Source: a virus. Taken from it: DNA of 32,408 nt. The translations under genes and the position numbers were made by a program. The notes below the pieces were generated by a model that saw only the letters and a list, made by a program, of their open reading frames with translations, searched no databases and was not told the DNA's origin. Where the stretch lies: positions 1 through 32,408 of IMG/VR virus record IMGVR_UViG_3300037541_000359. One strand, given 5' to 3'. Below, in pieces: positions 21,071-29,100 of the stretch; position 1 is the first letter of the stretch, and each line of letters starts with the position of its first letter.

Positions 21071-22541
21071 ACTACCCTCCAACAACCCGCTGACCAATGG
21101 CCTTCCAGTTGCAAAGCGACCCCGCAAGCCGCTGAAAGCACCCATTGATCGTGGCATAACGCAACCGCTTGCAACGGCGGTTGAGGTGCAGCGTTCGTTC
21201 TTCACGACCGCTGACAAACTGCTTCGGAACAGCAGTATCGCGTACCGCCTGAACCCGCAGTATCAGCAGATGATGCGAGCGGACGCAGACATTGAAGGCG
21301 TGTTGCGTTCTCTTCAGGTCACGCTTGCATCGTTGGAATGGGCAGTCACCTGCACTGATGAACAAGACGCTGCTGGGCAGGAATTAGCCACACAGATTTC
21401 CAAAATTTTCGAGGCAATGCCACGGCGGTCAGATTTCGTGCGTTCCATGCACGAAGCGGTGTGGTATGGCAACTCCGCTTGCAACATCGTCTACCAGCGT
21501 GACGAGCGCACCAAGATCGGTGTGAAAGAGTGGTATCCGTTCCACCCTGACACGCTCGCCTACGATCAGCGTGGGAATCTCGCCATTCGCGTCGGATCGC
21601 AGTACAGCGCGGACGGGCCATCATCCCAAAACATCGGATTCGACAGCCGCGTACACATCTTCAACGATATGGAGCGCAAAGCCGTCGTTCTGCATCGGGT
21701 GTTTATCAACGCGCCTGACTTCAACGACCCGAACGCAACCGAAAGCATCTATCGCGGCGTAGGAGCGCGAGATGTCTGTTGGTTCATGTGGCTGGCGAAG
21801 CAGGAAATCCTGCAAGATGCCATCACCTACGCAGAGCGGTACGCGATGGGTATCCGCGTAGGCTACTACCCGCTGGGTCAGGATGAAGGCCGCACGATGA
21901 TGGAGAACGTGCTTGCCAATCTGACCAACGACAACAGCGTGTTGCTCCCTCAAAGCGGAACGGAGAAACTGTACGACATTGACATCAAGGAGCCGAACGC
22001 TGGCCGCGCACAAGTGTTCATGGAACTTGTCAACTGGTTCAGTGGCAAGATCAAGGAAGCAATCTTGGGTCAAAGCCTGTCATCCGAAACAGGTTCTACA
22101 GGCTTGGGATCGGGCGTTGCAAGCCTTCACGCTGATACGCTCTCGCGCATCATTAGGTATCACGCGGATGCGCTCGCAGACAGCCTGACGTGTGATTTCG
22201 TGCGCGTCGTTGCCAAAATGCTTGGCGCGTCAGACAAGCAATGCGGAATCCTGCGCTTTGAGTTTGCGCCCGAACGCCCTGATCCGAAAGAACGGCTAGA
22301 TGCCATCAAAGCGTTCATTGAGATTGGTGGCAAGGTCGCAGAGCGCGAAGTCCGCGAGTTGCTTGGATTGTCTCAACCAAAGGAAGGCGAGCCTGTGCTG
22401 GGAGGCCAAGCGGCGCAACCCGCTGGTATGGCCGACACGGTTGCAGGATGGCTACAGGAAGGCAACGCCAGCGTTCCAGCGGAAGCCACGCCGCCAAGCG
22501 AGGGCGCACCAAAGGCATTCAGTAGGCGCACATGGTGGTAA
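21063..22541 (+). CDS. Portal protein, DUF935 (Mu gp29-like) type (492 aa)
   Basis: The portal forms the dodecameric channel at the prohead vertex. Signs are the core MMRADADIEGVLRSLQVTL with LEWAV, then YGNSACNIVYQRDE, a long central region with WFMWLAKQEILQDAITYAER, and the late block IKEAILGQSLSSETGSTGLG followed by SRIIRYHADALADSL, which matches DUF935 portals. The tail is Pro/Ala-rich and ends KAFSRRTWW. That ending shares KAFSR with a linker of the modular protein. The MuF-like gene overlaps its 3' end by 10 bases. Confidence 0.85.
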   Translation: MDELPSNNPLTNGLPVAKRPRKPLKAPIDRGITQPLATAVEVQRSFFTTADKLLRNSSIAYRLNPQYQQMMRADADIEGVLRSLQVTLASLEWAVTCTDEQDAAGQELATQISKIFEAMPRRSDFVRSMHEAVWYGNSACNIVYQRDERTKIGVKEWYPFHPDTLAYDQRGNLAIRVGSQYSADGPSSQNIGFDSRVHIFNDMERKAVVLHRVFINAPDFNDPNATESIYRGVGARDVCWFMWLAKQEILQDAITYAERYAMGIRVGYYPLGQDEGRTMMENVLANLTNDNSVLLPQSGTEKLYDIDIKEPNAGRAQVFMELVNWFSGKIKEAILGQSLSSETGSTGLGSGVASLHADTLSRIIRYHADALADSLTCDFVRVVAKMLGASDKQCGILRFEFAPERPDPKERLDAIKAFIEIGGKVAEREVRELLGLSQPKEGEPVLGGQAAQPAGMADTVAGWLQEGNASVPAEATPPSEGAPKAFSRRTWW

Positions 22542-23653
22542 ACACCCCACAGACCGTCAGCAGGATCGTGTCCGATGGGCAACAGGCTTATCGGGATGCT
22601 GTCGCTGCACAGATTGAGGGAAAAAACCCCACAGAGTTTTGGGATCGTTGGGAAATTGACACCGCCGCGCTTCTGCTCATTTCATGGGCAGAGGGAGCAA
22701 CCAACACGCTGCGACAAGCGGGTGTGCCGATGTCGGCCCCTGAACAGGTTCGGGTATCGCAGTTTGCCAAACTCGACTCTACCGTTCGCGTCGGAAACGT
22801 CGCACAAGAGGTAGCGTTTCGTTTCAAAGGTGGGCCAGCGCGGGAAGTAGTGGAACGCTATGTCAATCTGTTACCCCTGACCCGTGAACGCTGGGATGCG
22901 TTGGTGTCCTACGCGTTTCAGGCAGCGGGGGAAATGCGTGATGACGAATCTGCGAACGCGCTCGAACGGATTTTAGAACGCAGCCCGAAACTACGTGCTG
23001 TCGTGCAATCGACTCCGCAACCCGTCAAGCCTGACGCGCCTGACATGGTGAAAATCCGCCGTACCCCTGAAGTACAGGCAGCAGTACAGGGGTCATTCTT
23101 CGTAACGGGGATGACGCAGGAACAGGTTGAGGAAACCCGCGACTTGCTTGCCAAGACGGTTCGCGGCGACGTGACCATGAGCGTTGCGGGGAAGAAACTG
23201 GAAACGCTGGGGGTTGGCGATTTCGTTGAACAGGCCACGCTGCAAACAGGCACAGATTTGACACAGGCAAGGCTGGAAACGGTCTACCGCACGAATCTCA
23301 ACCGCGCACAGACGCAAGGCCGTCTAGACATTTGCAGAGATTCGACCGTCAAAAAGTTCGTTCCGTTGCTCATGTTCCGTGCGACACGCGATAAGAGAAC
23401 GAGAGAAACGCACAAGGCTATGGATGGCTTCGTGGCTACGACCGAACAAATTGACAGCATGGGTATCCCCGCTCCGCTGGGGTTCAACTGCCGTTGTTCG
23501 TGGTCGCCCGTTTCGATTGCCAAGGCATTCGCGAAGGGCTGGTGCGATGAAGACGGTAATCCAAACTATGACGCAATTCGCAGTCATAACGGCAACCGCC
23601 AACAACTGATTGACAAAGGCTTGGTTCCTGACAACGGATTTATTTCAGGCTGA
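22532..23653 (+). CDS. Mu F-like head morphogenesis protein (373 aa)
   Basis: The C-terminal half has the Phage_Mu_F pattern: LTQARLETVYRTNLNRAQTQ, then FRATRDKRTRETHKAMDGFV (about 280-300), and PAPLGFNCRCSWSPVS (about 313-328). These proteins sit inside or at the portal vertex and help head assembly. No toxin domain is attached at the C-terminus. The N-terminal half is helical without named motifs. It overlaps portal by 10 bases, and the protease gene starts 16 bases after its stop. Confidence 0.88.
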   Translation: MVVNTPQTVSRIVSDGQQAYRDAVAAQIEGKNPTEFWDRWEIDTAALLLISWAEGATNTLRQAGVPMSAPEQVRVSQFAKLDSTVRVGNVAQEVAFRFKGGPAREVVERYVNLLPLTRERWDALVSYAFQAAGEMRDDESANALERILERSPKLRAVVQSTPQPVKPDAPDMVKIRRTPEVQAAVQGSFFVTGMTQEQVEETRDLLAKTVRGDVTMSVAGKKLETLGVGDFVEQATLQTGTDLTQARLETVYRTNLNRAQTQGRLDICRDSTVKKFVPLLMFRATRDKRTRETHKAMDGFVATTEQIDSMGIPAPLGFNCRCSWSPVSIAKAFAKGWCDEDGNPNYDAIRSHNGNRQQLIDKGLVPDNGFISG

Positions 23654-23669
23654 TAAGATGGAGACACAA

Positions 23670-24896
23670 ATGGCACAGCCATCACACAAAATTTCAGAGA
23701 ATGGCGACAAGGTTGTGATTCACGATCTTGAGGTGTTTTCTGCATATGACCCTGCGATTGACGGCGATCACGATGACGAATTGAAGACTTTCGACAACGA
23801 TCGCGTTCAGGACATCGTGAACAGCACACAGCGGTATATGCAAAAGGGATCATTGCCGCGTCTTGTCGTGATGCACGAACGTGACGGTAATGAGCCGAAA
23901 GCGTCCGTTGGTCGATTCACGAAAATCAACTATCAGGAACGCAATGGTGTCGGATACATCGTTGGTGATTGCGAGGTTGAGCGCAGCGCGTTCGACAAAT
24001 TGCTTGCAACCAACGCCTTCCCTCGACGTAGCGCAGAGATTTGGCAGGATCACAACCATCTGTCTGAAGTCGCGTTGCTAGGTCGCGAAACGCCACGCCG
24101 CCCATTACCTGATACACATTTCACCCGAAAAGGTGAGCGAGTCACGTTTTCCCGTCCACTCCGCTTCGATATGGGGACAGTCGGCGGCGGTCTTTCCACG
24201 TTTGTCCCTAGTACGAAGGACACTCACATGGCAGGTGATCAATCTGATCTGCGAGATGAGATGTCATCCCTGAAAGCGGCGATGGATGAACTCCGTGGTG
24301 AGTTCAAAAAGCGTTTCGCAGAAGATGATGACGATGAAATCGACATGGGCGCATACGAGCGCGATGACGATGACAAGGAAACGATGGAAGCCGATGACAT
24401 GATTCAGCAGCAGTTCGCTGAAGAAATGCCTGAAGAAATTCACATCGACATCGGTTCACACGACAACGAAGGCGAAGAAGAAGACGAGGAAGAGGACGCG
24501 ATGTTCCCTGCTTCGCGTAGGGGAACTCCCGATGTCTTTGCGATGCGTCGTGAAAACGCTCGCATGGCGCGTGAACTCTCGTCGCTTCGTCGCGAACTCT
24601 CCCGCGAAAAGTTCTCGCGTGAACTTGATTCGATGGAACAAGAGGGCTACCGCATTCCAGCGGAACGCCGCGATGCGTTGCTTGGCGAGTTGATTGCTTC
24701 GCGCAATCCCTCGCAGTTGATCGACACTTGGCGCGATTTGTTTGCGCGTGACCCTATGGGTGTTCGCATCGACATGAGCCGCGCCGCGCTCCCATCTTCG
24801 CCAATCGACAACCGTGAAATTACTGATCTTGTGCGCGAATTCGCTGGCAAGCCCGAAGAATTCCGCAAGGCAATCAATTCCCGCATCAAGCGGTAA
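23670..24896 (+). CDS. Mu I-like prohead protease fused to scaffold (408 aa)
   Basis: The ATG at 23670 is chosen over 23610 and 23658 because GGAG lies 6 bases upstream. The N-terminal 160 residues resemble the Mu I-type protease: VVIHDLEVFSA, LVVMHERDG (His69), ASVGRF, and FPRRSAEIW (Ser121) followed by VALLG.ETPRRP. His69 and Ser121 are the likely catalytic pair. After residue 185 comes a very acidic, coiled-coil scaffold. Between them is GTVGGGLSTFVPSTKD, nearly repeated at the start of the major capsid protein. The scaffold probably also starts separately at 24228. Confidence 0.78.
   Translation: MAQPSHKISENGDKVVIHDLEVFSAYDPAIDGDHDDELKTFDNDRVQDIVNSTQRYMQKGSLPRLVVMHERDGNEPKASVGRFTKINYQERNGVGYIVGDCEVERSAFDKLLATNAFPRRSAEIWQDHNHLSEVALLGRETPRRPLPDTHFTRKGERVTFSRPLRFDMGTVGGGLSTFVPSTKDTHMAGDQSDLRDEMSSLKAAMDELRGEFKKRFAEDDDDEIDMGAYERDDDDKETMEADDMIQQQFAEEMPEEIHIDIGSHDNEGEEEDEEEDAMFPASRRGTPDVFAMRRENARMARELSSLRRELSREKFSRELDSMEQEGYRIPAERRDALLGELIASRNPSQLIDTWRDLFARDPMGVRIDMSRAALPSSPIDNREITDLVREFAGKPEEFRKAINSRIKR
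24228..24896 (+). CDS. Nested scaffold protein from internal start (222 aa)
   Basis: An in-frame ATG at 24228 has AAGGA seven bases upstream, a good ribosome site inside the protease gene. The product would be MAGDQSDLRDEM plus the acidic and coiled-coil region (SSLRRELSREKFSRELDSME). This matches the lambda C/Nu3 and Mu I/Z design, where extra scaffold is made from inside the protease gene. Direct evidence is the ribosome site and the domain boundary; separate synthesis is inferred. Confidence 0.6.
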   Translation: MAGDQSDLRDEMSSLKAAMDELRGEFKKRFAEDDDDEIDMGAYERDDDDKETMEADDMIQQQFAEEMPEEIHIDIGSHDNEGEEEDEEEDAMFPASRRGTPDVFAMRRENARMARELSSLRRELSREKFSRELDSMEQEGYRIPAERRDALLGELIASRNPSQLIDTWRDLFARDPMGVRIDMSRAALPSSPIDNREITDLVREFAGKPEEFRKAINSRIKR

Positions 24897-24914
24897 ACGA
24901 AAGAGAGCAATCAA

Positions 24915-25301
24915 ATGTCAGACATGGGATTTACTCCAAACCTCACTGCGACCGACGCTGTTTATCCGTTTCGTTTTGTTGAAATCAGCGGGATTTTTGC
25001 GGGCGCACACTGCCAAGAACCCGACGCGTTTCCTGTAGGGGTAAGTGATGGATCGGTGTACCAATTCAATCAAGTCGTACACGCTCCGATTGGTTATCAA
25101 ATTACACTGCAACCAAGCAACACCGTGCAAATTCAAATTGGTGCGGGTGGCATTAACGTAGGGCAATTCATTATGTCCGACGGTGAGGGACGGGGAATTG
25201 CACAAACTGGTGCAAACTCTTTGTCCACCTATCAAGCACTTGAATCAGGTACGGAGGGTTCAATCATCCGTGCATTCCGTATCGGCTCGAAGAAACTCTA
25301 A
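24915..25301 (+). CDS. Head decoration-like protein (128 aa)
   Basis: It lies between scaffold and major capsid gene, the usual place for a decoration protein. The product is beta-rich, with VSDGSVYQFNQVVHAPIGYQ, QIGAGGINVGQFIMSD and a Gly/Ser-rich second half ending IIRAFRIGSKKL. The layout resembles DUF2190-type head proteins that cap capsid faces. GAGAG lies before the ATG, and 33 bases separate it from the capsid gene. Confidence 0.65.
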   Translation: MSDMGFTPNLTATDAVYPFRFVEISGIFAGAHCQEPDAFPVGVSDGSVYQFNQVVHAPIGYQITLQPSNTVQIQIGAGGINVGQFIMSDGEGRGIAQTGANSLSTYQALESGTEGSIIRAFRIGSKKL

Positions 25302-25334
25302 ACCGAAACCAACAAACAGAAAGAGGGTTTTCAC

Positions 25335-26387
25335 ATGGCATTCACAGTTGTTGGTGGCGGTCTTTCCACCTACATCCCTTCAACGAATGATCTCGCAACT
25401 GGCGCGTTGCAAGTTGAATTTACGCGCAGCGTCAATTCGTTTGCTCTAACGCGTTACGCGCAAATTGTTCCTACGACCAAGATGACGGGTTTCTACCTGC
25501 GTCAAGATGTTGCGGACAACGTGCGTTTGACGAATGACAGGGAATTCGCTTGGCCGCTGGGTAACGACCGCCCAACAGGTAAGCAGAATTCATTCGACTT
25601 CATTCAGTACGTTACGCAACGATACGCGTTCCCGTTCTACATTCCGCAGGAAACGACACAGCAAGCCGCGTGGGATGTTGTTGCACAACACGCTCGCAGC
25701 AAGGCGCAGTTGGCGATGACAGCACGAACGAATCGCGCTGCATCTGTTCTGACGGATTCAACCGTGTGGGGCAACAATTACGCTGCATTCTTGGCTTCTG
25801 CGCCGTTGTCGCTGCCTCCAGGTTCATCTTGGACGGATTCCACTGCGGGGAACGCCTACATTCAGAAGACCATTCAAAAGGTCATGCGTCTCGTCTCGTT
25901 GTCGAGCGGCGGCGCGGTTGCTCCAAATCAACTGATGATGGTGATCAGTCCTGACGTTGCCAACGTCATTTCGCAAGCACCTGAAGTCAAGGAATACGTC
26001 AAGAACTACCCACAAGCGTTGTCATTCCTTCAAGGAAGCGACACGTTTAGCCGCTGGGGAATCCCATCGACGCTGTTCGGTCTTGGCGATGTCATCGTCG
26101 ATGACTCCGTGAAGGTCACATCGAAGAAGGGTGCTGCAACGCAAACTTCCGCTTATGTGTACGGAAACGGCGCGTACTTTGTCAGCCGCCCTGGTGGTCT
26201 TGTTGGCGTTGAAGGCGCAACTTCGTTCTCTACGGTGCAAATCTTTGCATACGAAGACATGACCGTTGAACAGTTTAACGATCCGATGAACCGCCGCATT
26301 GAAGGCCGCGTCATTGACAACAGCGTTGCTGCTGTTGTTGCGCCTGTCGGCGGATTCGCAATCGGTAACGTTGTCAGCGGTTCCTAA
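25335..26387 (+). CDS. Major capsid protein (350 aa)
   Basis: It has a strong ribosome site (GAGGG) and lies after protease/scaffold and decoration genes. Features fit an HK97-fold shell protein: an N-terminal arm, a region with ETTQQAAWDVVAQHARSKAQ (long spine-type helix), MMVISPDVANVISQAPEVKE, and a C-terminal domain with SAYVYGNGAYFVSRPGGLVG and FAYEDMTVEQFNDP. No large N-terminal delta domain is present because the scaffold is encoded separately. The first 20 residues contain VVGGGLSTYIPSTND, shared with the scaffold. No family name can be given without a search. Confidence 0.82.
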   Translation: MAFTVVGGGLSTYIPSTNDLATGALQVEFTRSVNSFALTRYAQIVPTTKMTGFYLRQDVADNVRLTNDREFAWPLGNDRPTGKQNSFDFIQYVTQRYAFPFYIPQETTQQAAWDVVAQHARSKAQLAMTARTNRAASVLTDSTVWGNNYAAFLASAPLSLPPGSSWTDSTAGNAYIQKTIQKVMRLVSLSSGGAVAPNQLMMVISPDVANVISQAPEVKEYVKNYPQALSFLQGSDTFSRWGIPSTLFGLGDVIVDDSVKVTSKKGAATQTSAYVYGNGAYFVSRPGGLVGVEGATSFSTVQIFAYEDMTVEQFNDPMNRRIEGRVIDNSVAAVVAPVGGFAIGNVVSGS

Positions 26388-26410
26388 TAGGACGCGAAAT
26401 TAGGAAAAGC

Positions 26411-26438
26411 GAGGGGCGGGGCAATCGCCCCGCCCCTC
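26411..26438. terminator. Strong hairpin after the capsid gene
   Basis: GAGGGGCGGGGC and GCCCCGCCCCTC form a perfect 12-bp stem with loop AATC, 23 bases after the capsid stop. No U-tract follows on the plus strand; on the minus strand GCTTTTCC follows. It may lower read-through into connector genes or stabilise capsid mRNA. Confidence 0.5.
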
Positions 26439-26455
26439 TGCATTGAAAGGCTCAC

Positions 26456-26944
26456 ATGACCGCATACGCAACTTACGCTGATCTTGAACACGCGCTAGAT
26501 CAAACAATCCTCGCGCAGTTGTGCGGTGATGGCGGAACAGCCATGCCAGGGCCGAACCCAATGACCGATGCCGCGCTTGAACGCGGCACTTCGTCAGTTC
26601 GTGCTTACATACGCGTCGGCGGGATCTACAGCGAGGATGAAATTACCACGCTCGCCAACAACCACGATCCGCTCTTGGTCGCGCTGGTGGTTGATTTGGC
26701 AACGGAGTTTCTGTTTCAACGTCGTGGTGTGAAACTGACCCCTGCCATTGAACAGCGTGTCAAACAAGCCTACTCGTACCTTGAAGGTCTGCGAGATGGC
26801 AAGATGCTGTTTGGATCTGTTGCAGCAAACGTGGCGGCGGGTACACCAATCGTCGTTGCCGTACCCCCATCCAACCTTGCTTGGTACAACAGCGTTGCGA
26901 ATTCGCAGTTCTTCCCGTTCCGTAGGGGTACGGTGTACCCATGA
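26456..26944 (+). CDS. Head-tail connector, DUF1320 (Mu gp36-like) (162 aa)
   Basis: The product starts TAYATYADLEHALDQTILAQ and continues with DAALERGTSSVRAYIRVGGI, then NHDPLLVALVVDLATEFLFQ and VKQAYSYLEGLRDG. This helical pattern, with an early aspartate-rich turn and a conserved 'L..G....' end, fits DUF1320/gp36-like adaptors that bind under the portal. AAAGG lies 6 bases before the ATG, and the next gene starts with ATGA overlap. Confidence 0.75.
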   Translation: MTAYATYADLEHALDQTILAQLCGDGGTAMPGPNPMTDAALERGTSSVRAYIRVGGIYSEDEITTLANNHDPLLVALVVDLATEFLFQRRGVKLTPAIEQRVKQAYSYLEGLRDGKMLFGSVAANVAAGTPIVVAVPPSNLAWYNSVANSQFFPFRRGTVYP

Positions 26945-27600
26945 CTCCGTGGCGTGACAAAGTTCGCGCTGCGCTCAAAAAACCCGAAGTGCTGCAAGGC
27001 ATTGCCGCTATCGCGGCGGAATGGATGGAAGAGCATATTGCCGACAATCAAGGACGCGGTGCAAACGGGTTGCCCGTGCTGCACAAGCCTCTAAAAACGG
27101 TTGTTGGAGGAATGTGGGTCAACCGAAAGCCCAAAATGGGGTATTCGGCCACGCGGTTGCGGCGATACTTTGCCAAGCGCAAGGGAAAGACAGTAGCCCG
27201 TTACCGTACGCAATACCTGATTCAAAACGCCTCATACCGCGCTGGCGGTCAGCCGCTACGCGATACGGGTTCACTTGCGAGAAGCCTTGGCGCGTCTGCG
27301 ACGAATAGCGGCGGCAAAATCAAACTTGCCATGCACGGCAACAAGTACGGGCTGTATCAGGATCGCGGATTCAAGACCAAAGGCCCGAACTACATACCGC
27401 TGACGAAGAAAGGCAAGCGTGGTCACGGAACAGGTCAGAACCCCAACAAGGAGGGGTTGACACGCGGTAAGGATTTCACGATGGCGTGGAAAGGCGTGAC
27501 CGTTCCCGCTCGCCCATTCATTCTGCCAACGAAGGCGGATATGATCTCATTCGGCAAAAGCATCTACCTCGGCCTAAAGGCCGTTCTGAAAGGCACATGA
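26941..27600 (+). CDS. Virion morphogenesis / tail completion protein (219 aa)
   Basis: The C-terminal half has the signature of the phage virion morphogenesis (Mu gpG/HK97 gp10-like) family: QPLRDTGSLARSLGAS, then MHGNKYGLYQDRGFKTKGPN and VPARPFILPT. Residues 1-40 are helical (PEVLQGIAAIAAEWMEEHIA). Such proteins finish the head-tail joint or start the tail. The gene overlaps the connector stop and is followed by the tail protein gene 1 base after its stop. Confidence 0.78.
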   Translation: MTPWRDKVRAALKKPEVLQGIAAIAAEWMEEHIADNQGRGANGLPVLHKPLKTVVGGMWVNRKPKMGYSATRLRRYFAKRKGKTVARYRTQYLIQNASYRAGGQPLRDTGSLARSLGASATNSGGKIKLAMHGNKYGLYQDRGFKTKGPNYIPLTKKGKRGHGTGQNPNKEGLTRGKDFTMAWKGVTVPARPFILPTKADMISFGKSIYLGLKAVLKGT

Positions 27601-27601
27601 A

Positions 27602-28141
27602 ATGCCACAAACGATTCAAGTTCCAGGCCCAACAACTGTGCAGTACATCCTTGCCAACACTGGCACAAGTTGGATCACGCTTGGGTATTCCGACAACGAC
27701 AATCTTCCAAGCGTTCAATTCACAGATCATCAGCACGAAATCAAGACGAGCATTTCGGGTGCTGTGCCTGAAGAAATTGTGATGCAAGGCGCAGAAGCAC
27801 GAATTGCTTGCGCGTTGGTGAAGTGGGACGAAACCAATTTTGCAAGTCTTACAAATTTCGTGCGCGGTGGGCAAGCGTATTCCATTCCAGGAACTCGCGT
27901 TGTCGGAACAGGCGCAAGTTCTGTTTCCCTTATTTCATTGCGGTTGTTGGGATCCGACACTAGTAGTTGGACGTTCCGAAACGTCTATATCACTCAAGAT
28001 TCCATCAGTGATTCGCAATGGGGTAATCGTGAACGCGTCCTGACGTTGGGCTTCCGTACCATTTGGCGGCAAGCACCTGAATCCGCAGTGACACCGCCTT
28101 GGGAATATAGTCCTGGCCAACAAACTACGATTGAAACATGA
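27602..28141 (+). CDS. Probable major tail (tube) protein (179 aa)
   Basis: It lies after the tail completion gene and directly before the tail chaperones, the usual place of the tube protein. The product is beta-rich, with ITLGYSDNDNLPSVQFTDHQ, GAVPEEIVMQGAEARIACAL and RNVYITQDSISDSQWGNRER, typical of tube or tube-like subunits. The stop overlaps the chaperone start (ATGA). No signature motif allows a firm family name; a tail terminator is the main alternative. Confidence 0.65.
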   Translation: MPQTIQVPGPTTVQYILANTGTSWITLGYSDNDNLPSVQFTDHQHEIKTSISGAVPEEIVMQGAEARIACALVKWDETNFASLTNFVRGGQAYSIPGTRVVGTGASSVSLISLRLLGSDTSSWTFRNVYITQDSISDSQWGNRERVLTLGFRTIWRQAPESAVTPPWEYSPGQQTTIET

Positions 28142-28401
28142 TTGATCTCAACGACGAAAATGACCCGTTCCTGTTTTCTGTCACTCTCCCTGCGGGGAAA
28201 CTCGTAGTGCAGTACATGGAAACGCTTTCTGCATTGCAGGAATCGTTGCCACAGAATGCACAACCAACGATGGCAAACATCATTGAGGCAGTGCGGCGAA
28301 CCTCGCGAAGCAAAGAGGTTGCCGCAAACGCGCAGGATTGGGAAATCACCGCAGCGTGGTTGCGGATGACAAAGGCGATGGAAACAGCGGGAAACGCGTA
28401 A
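28138..28401 (+). CDS. Tail assembly chaperone G-like (87 aa)
   Basis: This small, mostly helical protein with an acidic start (MIDLNDENDPF) ends NA just after a slippery heptamer. Its position between tube and tape-measure genes and the frameshift identify it as the short chaperone that coats the tape measure during tail assembly. It has no special sequence motif. Confidence 0.78.
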   Translation: MIDLNDENDPFLFSVTLPAGKLVVQYMETLSALQESLPQNAQPTMANIIEAVRRTSRSKEVAANAQDWEITAAWLRMTKAMETAGNA

Positions 28402-28661
28402 AGGCATCCGCTCGCTTCCTAGCGTGTTACGGGCGGATGCCAAACGAATTCGATCCTGACACAGCAATGGGGCTAGCCGCAAACATCCCCGCGATTGAAG
28501 CGCATCAAACACTAGCGATGGCTCGCGCTGTCGCTATTGTTTTTGGTGATGCAAAATCTCTTGCTCGCGCTGTGTACGAATCAACGGGTAGTGCGAAACT
28601 CGCACAGCGCGTAGAAATCCAAGCGCAAATGCAGAAGGCGATGGATGCCCAACGTACCTGA
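28138..28661 (+). CDS. Frameshifted tail chaperone GT-like (174 aa)
   Basis: A -1 shift at GGGAAAC (28389-28395) changes GCG GGA AAC to GGG AAA CGC and joins the G frame to the open frame ending at 28661. The fused product continues with RVKASARFLACYGRMPNEFD, MGLAANIPAIEAH and a helical tail. The G/GT ratio set by the shift is a conserved feature of siphovirus tail assembly. The fused length is computed from the coordinates. Confidence 0.75.
28389..28395 (+). promoter_or_regulatory. Programmed -1 frameshift site GGGAAAC
   Basis: The heptamer sits as G GGA AAC in the zero frame, so both tRNAs can re-pair after slipping back one base. The zero-frame stop TAA comes one codon later, and the -1 frame is open to 28661. 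Confidence 0.78.
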
Positions 28662-29100
28662 CATCATCTATTCGATGCGGAATGACCTTTCTGCGTGGAT
28701 GCAGCAGCGCGGATACGGCGATGCCGTGTACATCACCGAAGCGCAAATTGACGAGGTTGTTGGTCAAGCGGCAATACAACTGATTCCAGGATCAGATACC
28801 GCTGTGCATCCAAACAGCGGCGTGGGATTGATCCGAAGTCAACTTGAGGTTGTCGTGTGGTGGCGTGGCTTGCTTGACCCAATGCAGCGTGGAACAGAGC
28901 GCATTTCAGGGGAAACAGGCATCCAGCCGTTTGTGGCACAACTCCGCGAATACCTCACGCAGCGCAAGTTTACGGGAATGACAATCCCTTGCTTGTTCCG
29001 TTCAGGCGGAAACGTCGAAGCGATTCCTGAATTGGATGGCTGGTTGATCTTGAAAGACAGTTACGACTTCGCATTTGAAATGAATTGGACGGTGAAGTGA
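28645..29100 (+). CDS. Probable tail terminator-like protein (151 aa)
   Basis: The start lies inside the end of the GT frame (17-base overlap). The product opens MPNVPDIIYSMRNDLSAWMQ, has SQLEVVVWWRGLLDPMQRGT, GIQPFVAQLREYLTQ and a beta-rich end (GWLILKDSYDFAFEMNWTVK). An N-terminal helix followed by strands and a helix is the tail terminator/minor tail fold. Its place before the tape measure is a little unusual for a terminator, so another tail role is possible. Confidence 0.55.
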   Translation: MPNVPDIIYSMRNDLSAWMQQRGYGDAVYITEAQIDEVVGQAAIQLIPGSDTAVHPNSGVGLIRSQLEVVVWWRGLLDPMQRGTERISGETGIQPFVAQLREYLTQRKFTGMTIPCLFRSGGNVEAIPELDGWLILKDSYDFAFEMNWTVK

